Positions 1-5,424 of a stretch of 18,785 nt of DNA are shown here, piece by piece. The DNA comes from Turicibacter sp. Its GTDB lineage: Bacteria; Bacillota; Bacilli; MOL361; Turicibacteraceae. The position numbers and the translations under genes are program-made. Each line of letters starts with the position of its first letter. The stretch's first letter is position 1. The stretch lies in the NCBI GenBank assembly GCA_030531025.1, contig JAUMTV010000065.1:1-18785 (forward strand), written 5' to 3'. The notes beneath the pieces were generated by a model, which did no database searches, was not told the origin of the DNA, and worked only from the letters and a program-made list of their open reading frames with translations.

Positions 1-2
1 TA

Positions 3-116
3 ATGAATGAGAAACTAAAAGATAAGAAAGTGCAATTAGGGGTAACAATTGCGACAGTGATCGCTGGAGTAGTTTCAGGATTAGTAGTTAAGAAAGTGAA
101 AGATAAACGAAAATAA
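3..116 (+). CDS. Small cationic single-span peptide, 37 aa, possibly 5'-truncated
   Basis: The reading frame starts with an ATG at the very edge of the window and ends at TAA 114-116. It encodes a lysine-rich head, one hydrophobic stretch at about residues 12-29 rich in Val, Ile, Gly and Ala, and a lysine/arginine tail. This layout (charged - span - charged) is that of small phage or mobile-element membrane peptides, but no family is recognisable. Because the window starts 2 bases before the ATG, neither a ribosome binding site nor a longer upstream reading frame can be judged. It may be the C-terminal end of a longer protein. The next tiny ORF begins 4 bases after its stop. Confidence 0.4.
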   Translation: MNEKLKDKKVQLGVTIATVIAGVVSGLVVKKVKDKRK

Positions 117-120
117 TGGC

Positions 121-195
121 ATGAAGAAATCAAATGTGTTCTTCGTTACGTTATTTGTACTTATCTTAATTACCTTAATTTTTAGTGCAAAATAG
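121..195 (+). CDS. Tiny hydrophobic peptide, 24 aa
   Basis: ATG 121 to TAG 195 encodes MKKSN followed by an almost wholly hydrophobic segment (Phe, Val, Leu, Ile, Thr) ending in SAK. It would form one transmembrane helix or an uncleaved signal-like peptide. It begins 4 bases after the previous stop, so it could be expressed by translational reinitiation. There is no clear Shine-Dalgarno box of its own, and an ORF this short can arise by chance. It is listed as possible, not certain. Confidence 0.22.
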   Translation: MKKSNVFFVTLFVLILITLIFSAK

Positions 196-202
196 GATAT
201 AA

Positions 203-257
203 AAAACAACAGATGGAGAGAATAGAATGAACTATTTTACTCGCTATCTGTTGTTTT
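203..257 (-). terminator. Hairpin terminator, probably for the minus-strand gene pair
   Basis: The 12-base arm AAAACAACAGAT (203-214) pairs with ATCTGTTGTTTT (246-257) around a 31-base loop that holds a second small stem (AATAG/CTATT). Read on the minus strand, the arm is followed by a run of T, so it would end transcripts of the two minus-strand genes on its right. The plus-strand side has a weaker T-run, so it may work in both directions. The right arm also belongs to the boundary repeat described at 243-280. Confidence 0.5.
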
Positions 258-280
258 ATTTTGACCATACTGTGACCATG
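243..280. repeat. Left boundary repeat (attachment-site-like)
   Basis: Bases 243-257 are the exact reverse complement of 3029-3043 (AAAACAACAGATAGC, 15 bases). They are followed by two TGACCAT repeats at 262-268 and 273-279, 11 bases apart. The right end of the segment (3027-3095) has the same arrangement: TCTGTTGTTT, then T-rich DNA, then two TGCCAY repeats 12 bases apart. Paired short direct repeats beside a conserved word, at both edges of accessory DNA, resemble integrase-binding or attachment regions. This is inference from layout; no integrase gene is present in the window. Confidence 0.35.
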
Positions 281-286
281 TTTTAT

Positions 287-478
287 TTAATACCATTCAA
301 GACGTTTACTATCTCTATTGACGTATACGTGTAACCACTCATGATGTTTTGTCGTAACCTTTAACCAAAAATCATCAAGAGCAGGCACTGGATCATTAGT
401 ATCACCAACTTCATACTCAATTACTTCAACACTAGAGTTGATTCTTTTAAATTCCTTTAATAGTTCACTTGCTTCCAT
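287..478 (-). CDS. Unknown small soluble protein, 63 aa
   Basis: The ATG at 478-476 is preceded at the proper distance by a perfect AGGAGG (minus strand of 486-491). That box overlaps the stop of the upstream 118-aa gene, so the two genes form a tight minus-strand operon and are probably translationally coupled. The product has an amphipathic start (MEASELLKEFKRINSS), an acidic middle, and an end rich in Trp, His and Tyr (EWLHVYVNRDSKRLEWY). It has no membrane segment, signal peptide or known motif, and I do not recognise the family. Its place beside a partition locus and an element-like boundary suggests an accessory-element gene. Possible jobs (antitoxin-like, regulator, anti-defence) would be speculation. 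Confidence 0.65.
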   Translation of the reverse strand: MEASELLKEFKRINSSVEVIEYEVGDTNDPVPALDDFWLKVTTKHHEWLHVYVNRDSKRLEWY

Positions 479-489
479 TAATTGTCCTC

Positions 490-846
490 CTAACGTCTAA
501 ATAGAAATAATCTACTTGGTGCTAATTCTTCCTCGTCATCACGATCTAAATCCTCATCTTCGAAATCATTATCAAGTTCTTCTTCATCTAGATATAACTC
601 TCCATCATCCATGTTGTTATGCCAGTAGTTATCTACGAACTCATTCGTTTTAGCATCTTCGAACAAGATGTATAGATTACCATTCTCAAAATGGCAGTCT
701 GTTAATCTAACTCTAATTGTTTTATTTGATTCGATAGATTCTCTTCTCATGCGAGCCTCTGAGTATCTTACTGAATAAAGCAAGTCTCTATTGTTGTAAC
801 GTAATACTTCCCACCCTAATAGTTCTAAAATCTCAACTGCATTCAT
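490..846 (-). CDS. Unknown protein with Asp/Glu-rich C-terminal tail, 118 aa
   Basis: The ATG at 846-844 has a GGGGGGAT Shine-Dalgarno box 6 bases upstream on the minus strand, and the frame ends at TAG 490-492. Residues 1 to about 75 are mixed and soluble (MNAVEILELLGWEVLRYNN at the start). From about residue 78 to 108 the chain is dominated by Asp and Glu, and it then closes with a hydrophobic/basic tip (RLFLFRR). No known domain is recognisable. Very acidic segments occur in DNA-mimic proteins, in partner-binding tails and in halotolerant proteins. The sequence alone does not choose between these. The gene is divergent from parM across about 190 bases of repeats and leads the two-gene minus-strand operon with the 63-aa ORF. 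Confidence 0.65.
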   Translation of the reverse strand: MNAVEILELLGWEVLRYNNRDLLYSVRYSEARMRRESIESNKTIRVRLTDCHFENGNLYILFEDAKTNEFVDNYWHNNMDDGELYLDEEELDNDFEDEDLDRDDEEELAPSRLFLFRR

Positions 847-858
847 TTAAATCCCCCC

Positions 859-1039
859 AGTGTGTTGTGTGTGTTACAGTGTTATATTAACTCTTCGAAA
901 GTGAAAAACGTGTCAAAATTAGAGTTTTGGATATCTAAAATATCTTTTTTCTGTTGAATGTCTAAAAGTAGTTCTAAAAAACGGATATCTAAAATATCTT
1001 TTAATGTGAAGCGAAAATGAAACGAGAGGATGAGGAACC
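859..1039. repeat. Candidate partition centromere (parC-like) upstream of parM
   Basis: The intergenic stretch between the divergent 118-aa gene and parM is repetitive. A 20-base word, GGATATCTAAAATATCTTTT, occurs identically at 929-948 and 983-1002. The shorter core TCTAAAA occurs four times (934, 961, 973, 988). GTGTT words cluster at 859-884. Type II partition loci carry their centromere as direct repeats just upstream of the actin gene, where the ParR protein binds and usually also represses the promoter. The position and repeat structure fit this; binding is inferred. No clean sigma-A promoter could be picked out here. Confidence 0.5.
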
Positions 1040-1972
1040 ATGAATAAAATTAAATTAGTCAAAGTTGATCCAGGGAAATATGCAGTCAAAGCGGAGTGTG
1101 GAGATAAGAAATTTTATACGAAATCATTAATTGATAAAGTTGAAAATGTCGCTACCGAATCAGGATATAAGGTTAAATTTTTTAATCAAGAGTACGTAAT
1201 CGGGGATGACTCTATTCCGTTTGATTATGATTTTGAAAAGCACAAAATTGAAACAAAAATTCTTGTTAATCTAGCAATCTCTAAATTAGTGGAGGAAGGG
1301 GATAAAGTTAATTTAGTGGTGGGAATGCCAATCGAACATTGGTTAGATAGAGATAGACGAGCTAAATACGAGCAGTTTATTGCAAGTAAAACCCAAATGT
1401 CACTCGTAGAGAGAGAAGTTGATACTCCTATGAATTTTAAAATTAATAAAGTAGTTGCTGTTCCTGAGTCAATCGGTCATGTGGCTAGGAATAAAAAGTA
1501 CAAAAATAGAACAGTAGGGATATTAGATTGTGGGGGAGCAAACTTTCAAGGCGCTATTTATAAAAATGGGTTACCGCTACGAGATTCTTGTTTTACTTTA
1601 AATGAGGGTGGTTATTTCTATCTTAATTCAATCAAAAAAGCCATTAATAGCAAGTTCAAATTAAATTATCAAGACTATCAAATTCCAGAGCTGATTGAAT
1701 TCGGTTCTAATCGAGAGGATAAAGAAGAGATTGCGAATGAAATAACTAGAATGACTAAGTTACATCTGAACAAAGTGATCAGAGAGTGCAGAGCGCGTAA
1801 CTGGAACTTAGACGACATGGATATTATCGTGGTTGGCGGCGGTTCAAATTATTTTAAGTCAATTATTTGTGATTTATTACCTAATACGACAATTTCCGAA
1901 GATGCAATTTGGGATAATGTAAAAGGATTTGGCGTATTAGGGGAGGCGGTATTTGGTGGCAGTTCAAAATAA
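1040..1972 (+). CDS. parM: ParM/StbA-family actin-like ATPase (plasmid segregation)
   Basis: This 310-aa protein has the nucleotide-binding signatures of the actin/Hsp70 fold as seen in ParM/StbA proteins. Phosphate-1 is a VDPGKYAVK motif at residues 9-17. A VVGMPIEHW stretch lies at 93-101. Phosphate-2 is LDCGGANF (162-169), and the adenosine loop is VVGGGSN (264-270). Family members polymerise into filaments that push plasmid copies apart when capped by ParR bound to centromere repeats. Both partners are present here: parR overlaps its 3' end, and direct repeats lie upstream. The start is supported by an AGGA-rich box (1025-1036). The length is typical of the family. The locus may belong to an integrated plasmid, a plasmid-like prophage or a conjugative element. 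The polymer type (AlfA-like, pSK41-like or other) cannot be decided by eye. Confidence 0.82.
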   Translation: MNKIKLVKVDPGKYAVKAECGDKKFYTKSLIDKVENVATESGYKVKFFNQEYVIGDDSIPFDYDFEKHKIETKILVNLAISKLVEEGDKVNLVVGMPIEHWLDRDRRAKYEQFIASKTQMSLVEREVDTPMNFKINKVVAVPESIGHVARNKKYKNRTVGILDCGGANFQGAIYKNGLPLRDSCFTLNEGGYFYLNSIKKAINSKFKLNYQDYQIPELIEFGSNREDKEEIANEITRMTKLHLNKVIRECRARNWNLDDMDIIVVGGGSNYFKSIICDLLPNTTISEDAIWDNVKGFGVLGEAVFGGSSK

Positions 1973-2237
1973 AGCATTGATTACTTTTAGCAAAAAGTAT
2001 GAACGTGAATGGAATCATCTTCAAAATCAAGGAAATAAAAGTAAGTATATTGCGCAATTGATCGCAAAAGATTTAGATTTAAATGGTGGATTAAATTTAG
2101 AGTCAAATGAATTGGAGAAAATTAAAGAAGCGTTGCGTGATGTTCTTGATGAATACCAGTTTGGGATTGTAGCGAATAGAAAAGATGATGAGGATCTAGA
2201 TTACTCAGATAAAATAGATGATTTATTTAACATTTAA
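1953..2237 (+). CDS. parR: ParR-like centromere-binding adaptor
   Basis: A 94-aa protein begins at TTG 1953, 6 bases after an AGGGGAGG box, and overlaps the end of parM by 20 bases; GTG 1956 is an alternative start. Its N-terminal half (ALITFSKKYEREWNHL, then NKSKYIAQLIAKDL) has the strand-helix-helix pattern of ribbon-helix-helix ParR proteins. The C-terminal half is acidic and ends in DKIDDLFNI, a short tail that in known systems contacts the ParM filament end. Its position straight after the actin gene is the standard type II partition order. Sequence conservation in ParR proteins is low, so the call rests on position, size and fold pattern. Confidence 0.7.
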   Translation: MVAVQNKALITFSKKYEREWNHLQNQGNKSKYIAQLIAKDLDLNGGLNLESNELEKIKEALRDVLDEYQFGIVANRKDDEDLDYSDKIDDLFNI

Positions 2238-2348
2238 CGTATAAAGCTAATTTTTTTATCCATAATAAGAATGACAAGAAAAGTGATATATTTTATATCT
2301 CTTTTGATGAAGTGATTTAAAATGCTATCATTATAATGCGACAAGAAT

Positions 2349-2402
2349 CCTCTCCCCCACTTTGGTAAGCTTTTTTAAAAAAGCCGGGGGAGGGGCTTTT
2401 CT
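2349..2402 (+). terminator. Terminator after parMR
   Basis: CCTCTCCCCC (2349-2358) pairs with GGGGGAGGGG (2386-2395), with one G-T wobble. Inside it is a second perfect stem, GCTTTTTT/AAAAAAGC (2369-2384). A CTTTT tail follows. This nested G/C stem is very unlike the AT-rich surroundings and would end the partition operon. Confidence 0.7.
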
Positions 2403-2480
2403 GCATCGGTTGAAGTGAGAGTAGGGGAATGGTTGTCGAAAAACGTGCAGGTATGATAAAGTATACTAAGAAAATGGATA

Positions 2481-2496
2481 TAAGTTATATAACTTA
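2481..2496. promoter_or_regulatory. 16-bp perfect palindrome, candidate operator
   Basis: TAAGTTATATAACTTA is a perfect palindrome that ends 5 bases before the Shine-Dalgarno box of the TM2-domain gene. Promoter-like elements lie just upstream (TTGTCG at 2433; GATAAA/TATACT around 2455-2467), though none has ideal spacing. A dimeric repressor could block transcription here. The regulator is unknown and I saw no second copy in the window. Confidence 0.35.
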
Positions 2497-2513
2497 CAAT
2501 TAGGAGGATGAGG

Positions 2514-3023
2514 ATGAAGAAAAAATATTTTATTAGATGGATTTTGTGCCTGTTGACAGGAGTTTATGGAGGGCATAAATTTCATGAGAAAAATTATGCG
2601 ATGGGGTTCTTGTATCTATTCACTGCGGGATTATTCTTGATAGGGTGGATTGTTGATTCAGTTAGATTAACTTTATATGTTTTCTTTAAATCAGAAGAGG
2701 AATTAGAACAGATTGAAACTGAAAGAGTTATAAACTTAGCTGCTAAGAAAAAAGAAAAGGAAGAACTAGCAAGAGAATTTAGAACGGAGCGTACTCGAGC
2801 TAGATTAGGGAAACAAACTAGAAATGCTAATCAAGTTATTAGTTGTCCAAAATGTGGTGGAACACAAATATCAGCACATAAAAAAGGATTTGGTCTTGGT
2901 AAAGCTGTTGTAGGGACCGTAACATTTGGTTTATTAGCTGGAGCAGGATTCGGCATGGTTGGAAAGAATAAGATTTACTTATCATGTATGCATTGTGGTA
3001 ATCGATGGAAACCCAAAAGATAA
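2514..3023 (+). CDS. TM2-domain membrane protein with C-terminal zinc ribbon
   Basis: The start is placed at ATG 2514 because the AGGAGG box (2502-2507) touches the earlier ATG at 2508 but sits 6 bases from 2514. The 169-aa product opens with a TM2 domain: two membrane helices at about residues 5-20 and 28-48, with the GVYGGHKFHEKNYAMGFLYL pattern between and across them. A charged, helical Lys/Glu/Arg region (about 60-105) follows. The last part holds CPKCGG and CMHCGN, a four-cysteine zinc ribbon interrupted by a glycine-rich hydrophobic insert (GLLAGAGFGMVGK). TM2 proteins with extra domains are common in Firmicutes and on mobile elements; their function is poorly known. It stands alone between two terminators. 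Confidence 0.75.
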   Translation: MKKKYFIRWILCLLTGVYGGHKFHEKNYAMGFLYLFTAGLFLIGWIVDSVRLTLYVFFKSEEELEQIETERVINLAAKKKEKEELAREFRTERTRARLGKQTRNANQVISCPKCGGTQISAHKKGFGLGKAVVGTVTFGLLAGAGFGMVGKNKIYLSCMHCGNRWKPKR

Positions 3024-3026
3024 ACA

Positions 3027-3066
3027 AAAAAACAACAGATAGCATGTTGCCGTCTGTTGTTTTTTT
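3027..3066. terminator. Bidirectional terminator / right boundary hairpin
   Basis: AAAAAACAACAGA (3027-3039) pairs with TCTGTTGTTTTTT (3053-3065), with a small inner stem GCA/TGC. A-run and T-run flanks let it work in both directions. It begins 3 bases after the TM2 gene stop. Its left arm plus AGC (3029-3043) is the 15-base word found inverted at 243-257. Confidence 0.75.
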
Positions 3067-3095
3067 GTTTTGCCATCCAATTTGCCACCATAAAT
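3053..3095. repeat. Right boundary repeat (attachment-site-like)
   Basis: TCTGTTGTTT and T-rich DNA are followed by TGCCAT (3071-3076) and TGCCAC (3083-3088), 12 bases apart. This mirrors, in the same orientation, the left boundary at 247-280. Read on the minus strand, 3094-3062 translates without a stop as IYGGKLDGKTK. That is reminiscent of integrase C-terminal ends, but it is too short to call a gene remnant. Beyond it, toward 3260, I see only AT-rich sequence with no gene. Confidence 0.3.
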
Positions 3096-3259
3096 AGAAT
3101 AATTGATATTAATCTTTATTCTTTTAAAATAATTTAAAGTAAATATACTTCTTTAAAGAAATATGGTAATATCAATGTCATCATTAATGTTAAATAGCCT
3201 TGATTAAGCAATTTTAAAATTTGGCTGATTTACTTCGTTAGTAAATGATTTTTTTTCTA

Positions 3260-3403
3260 TTAAAAGAAAGGCATGTTTTTTAAATCCATAATACCAATAA
3301 TTAATGAAATAAGAGGAACAACAACAAATGATAATGCTAAGATTAATAATAAAATTTTAGTTCCTTTCATTTTGTTTAAATTATGTTGTGCTTTTTTAGC
3401 CAT
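3260..3403 (-). CDS. Small membrane protein, 47 aa
   Basis: ATG 3403-3401 has a GAGGTGA box (minus strand of 3411-3417) at ideal spacing, and the frame runs to TAA at 3262-3260. The product begins with a basic, polar head (MAKKAQHNLNKMKGTK). One long hydrophobic helix follows (about residues 17-39, LLLILALSFVVVPLISLII), then a short tail (MDLKNMPFF). The strong ribosome binding site, a complete cationic-head single-span design and a position divergent from dinB make it likely to be real despite its size. The family is not recognised; similar tiny single-pass proteins are common in Firmicutes. It shares a roughly 95-base intergenic region with dinB. Confidence 0.6.
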   Translation of the reverse strand: MAKKAQHNLNKMKGTKILLLILALSFVVVPLISLIIGIMDLKNMPFF

Positions 3404-3427
3404 ATTAAATTCACCTCATAGACAAAG

Positions 3428-3465
3428 TTTGCTATAATGTATACCGTAACTTAGTCTATTATAAT
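3428..3465 (+). promoter_or_regulatory. Promoter region of dinB (extended -10)
   Basis: TGCTATAAT (3430-3438) is an extended -10 element, and a second TATAAT lies at 3460-3465. No good -35 is visible for either. The region also has to serve the divergent small membrane protein. No LexA-type box (CGAAC-n4-GTTCG) was seen, so SOS control is not supported by the sequence. Confidence 0.4.
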
Positions 3466-3498
3466 ATAAATATTTTGAAAAAGGAAGAGGATTTAACT

Positions 3499-4695
3499 TT
3501 GGGAACGCCAATATTTAGAATTATATTCCATATTGATTTAAACGCTTTTTTTGCTTCGTGTGAGACGACGTTGCGCCCTGAATTGCAAAAGCTACCTCTT
3601 GCTATTACAGGTGAAAAATCATCAAAGCGTGGAATTGTGGTGACAGCAAATTATGTTGCTCGCCAATATGGGGTACATAGTGCTATGCCATTGATGCAAG
3701 CAAAGAAGAAATGCCCATCACTCGTTGTTGTTGCTGCTAATTTTGATTTGTATCGAAAAATATCACAACAATTTATTGATTTGTTGCATACTTATAGTGA
3801 TAAAGTAGAAAAAGCATCGATTGATGAGGCTTATGTTGATGTAACGCATCTCTATCATCAAGTTCACCCGCTACTGTTAGCACAACAAATTCAGGCACGC
3901 ATACTAAATGAGTTGAAAATAGGATGTAGCATTGGTATTGCACCAAATAAATTTTTGGCAAAAATGGCTTCAGATATGAAAAAACCAAATGGGATTACGG
4001 TTTTAAGAAAGAGAGATTTACCCAAAATGCTTTGGCCATTACCAATTGAAGAAATGTTTGGGATAGGAAAAGCTTCCTCACCGAAACTTAAGCAGTTAGG
4101 TATAAATACAATTAATGACTTAGTGCATTATAAGGATGTGGAAAAAATTGAACAACTCTTTGGTCGTCATGCCTTAAAATGGATTGAAGATGCCAAAGGA
4201 AATGATCAAACCCCCATTAATCCAAATAAGTATGAAGTCCCATCAAGCATAGGTCATTCAACAACCTTTGCTAAAGATTATTGCTTTGATGAAGAGATTA
4301 AGGCGGAAGCTAAACGAATGTGTATTAAAACATCCAATCGCTTAAAAAGGTATCAATTATATGCCAAAACCATTAGTATTCAATTAAAAGATAATACGTT
4401 TAAACAAATTACCCGAAGTAAAACCGTTGAAGTTCCTATCCAAACAGTAAGTGAAATTTATCCCATCATTGAAGAGTTGTTTGAGGAGCATTGGGAGGGG
4501 CAGCCGTTACGCTTAGTGGGGGTAAATACGACGAACTTAGTCAGTACAAACAAAGTCACTCAGCAACTCAATTTATTTAATTATCAATCATTTGCTACTG
4601 AAGAAAAGTTAAATCAAACACTTCAAAAAATTAAAACAAAGCATGGGAATCATCTCATACAAAAAGGGATTCAGAAAGGACAGAAGAATAAATGA
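3499..4695 (+). CDS. dinB: DNA polymerase IV (Y-family translesion polymerase)
   Basis: This is a 398-aa Y-family polymerase that copies past damaged bases. Palm-domain metal ligands are D13 in FHIDLNAFFAS (F18 is the expected steric-gate position) and D109-E110 in SIDEAYVD. The KRGIVVTANYVAR finger motif and GIAPNKFLAKMASDMKKP follow in the expected order, then helix-hairpin-helix DNA contacts (EEMFGIGKASSPKL) and the little-finger domain. A textbook sliding-clamp motif, QLNLF, lies at residues 356-360. I chose TTG 3499 because GGAAGAGGA (3483-3491) lies 7 bases upstream. The in-frame TTG at 3475 has no such box and would add 8 residues. The stop overlaps the nudF start (ATGA), implying coupled translation of lesion bypass and nucleotide-pool functions. 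Confidence 0.93.
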   Translation: MGTPIFRIIFHIDLNAFFASCETTLRPELQKLPLAITGEKSSKRGIVVTANYVARQYGVHSAMPLMQAKKKCPSLVVVAANFDLYRKISQQFIDLLHTYSDKVEKASIDEAYVDVTHLYHQVHPLLLAQQIQARILNELKIGCSIGIAPNKFLAKMASDMKKPNGITVLRKRDLPKMLWPLPIEEMFGIGKASSPKLKQLGINTINDLVHYKDVEKIEQLFGRHALKWIEDAKGNDQTPINPNKYEVPSSIGHSTTFAKDYCFDEEIKAEAKRMCIKTSNRLKRYQLYAKTISIQLKDNTFKQITRSKTVEVPIQTVSEIYPIIEELFEEHWEGQPLRLVGVNTTNLVSTNKVTQQLNLFNYQSFATEEKLNQTLQKIKTKHGNHLIQKGIQKGQKNK

Positions 4696-5237
4696 AACAA
4701 TTAGAGGAAAAACAATTAACAACAAAGCAATATTATAAAAATTCATTTTTGAAAGTAACTGAAGATGATGTTAAATTACCTAATGATGGACAGGCGAAAC
4801 GTGTGGTTGTGCATCATCCAGGTGGTGTTAATTTAATTGCATTAGATGAACAAAAACGATTAATTTTAGTCGAACAATATCGCTATCCGGTACAAAAGGC
4901 AACACTTGAAACACCGGCTGGAAAAATTGAACCAGGAGAATCAACGATGATTACAGCCAAGCGTGAATTAGAAGAAGAAACAGGTTATACGTGTGAGTCC
5001 TTAGAAATGATTGGTCGATTTGCAACGTCACCTGGTTTCTGTAATGAGTATATAGAAAACTTTTTTGCCATTAACTTAAAAAAATTAGACTATGAAGTGG
5101 CAGGAGATGAGGATGAATTCATCAATTTATACCACGTCACAAAGGAAGAAGCATTAAAGTTAGTGGATGAAGGACGAATTTGTGATTTTAAAACGATTTA
5201 TGCCATTCAATATTTAATCATTCATCATCAATGGTAA
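4692..5237 (+). CDS. nudF: ADP-ribose pyrophosphatase (Nudix hydrolase)
   Basis: This 181-aa protein carries a perfect Nudix box at residues 77-99: G77, E83, then RELEEETGY (91-99), matching Gx5Ex7REuxEExGu. That loop binds the Mg ions used to split ADP-ribose into AMP and ribose-5-phosphate. The N-terminal half (VVHHPGGVNLIAL, LVEQYRYPV, ETPAGKIEPGE) is typical of the NudF/YqkG ADP-ribose group rather than MutT. Start ATG 4692 overlaps the dinB stop by 4 bases. In Bacillus, nudF lies upstream of spoIIM and fur, as here. The substrate is inferred from subfamily motifs and neighbourhood. After its stop there is a weak hairpin (about 5272-5292) without a T-run. Confidence 0.9.
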   Translation: MKQLEEKQLTTKQYYKNSFLKVTEDDVKLPNDGQAKRVVVHHPGGVNLIALDEQKRLILVEQYRYPVQKATLETPAGKIEPGESTMITAKRELEEETGYTCESLEMIGRFATSPGFCNEYIENFFAINLKKLDYEVAGDEDEFINLYHVTKEEALKLVDEGRICDFKTIYAIQYLIIHHQW

Positions 5238-5352
5238 GGATGTGATTTGACAAAATAAGAAAAAGAGAAACGACAGTAAGATGATTATTGTCAGTTAGGC
5301 TCAAACATGAGTATGAATTTTTAATTTCAACTATTAATTTGTAAAAAATCAT

Positions 5353-5381
5353 GACTATTTAAATTTTTATTAGCATAATCT
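5353..5381 (+). promoter_or_regulatory. Candidate sigma-E-type sporulation promoter before spoIIM
   Basis: GACTATT (5353-5359), a 14-base spacer and CATAATCT (5374-5381) resemble the mother-cell sigma-E consensus (KMATATT, 13-15 bases, CATACAMT). The match is 6 of 7 and 6 of 8 positions. SpoIIM is made under sigma-E in Bacillus. The region is AT-rich, so a chance match is possible. Confidence 0.35.
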
Positions 5382-5424
5382 CCTCTTTCTGTTCATAAGG
5401 TTGGAAAGAAAGGGGGAAGTGCTC

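Noticed and set aside
2839..3045. Minus-strand 68-aa ORF
   Set aside because: Lies antisense to the zinc-ribbon part of the TM2 gene and the terminator, with no ribosome binding site; shadow frame.
3404..3498. LexA/SOS box for dinB
   Set aside because: No CGAAC-n4-GTTCG-like palindrome in the intergenic region.
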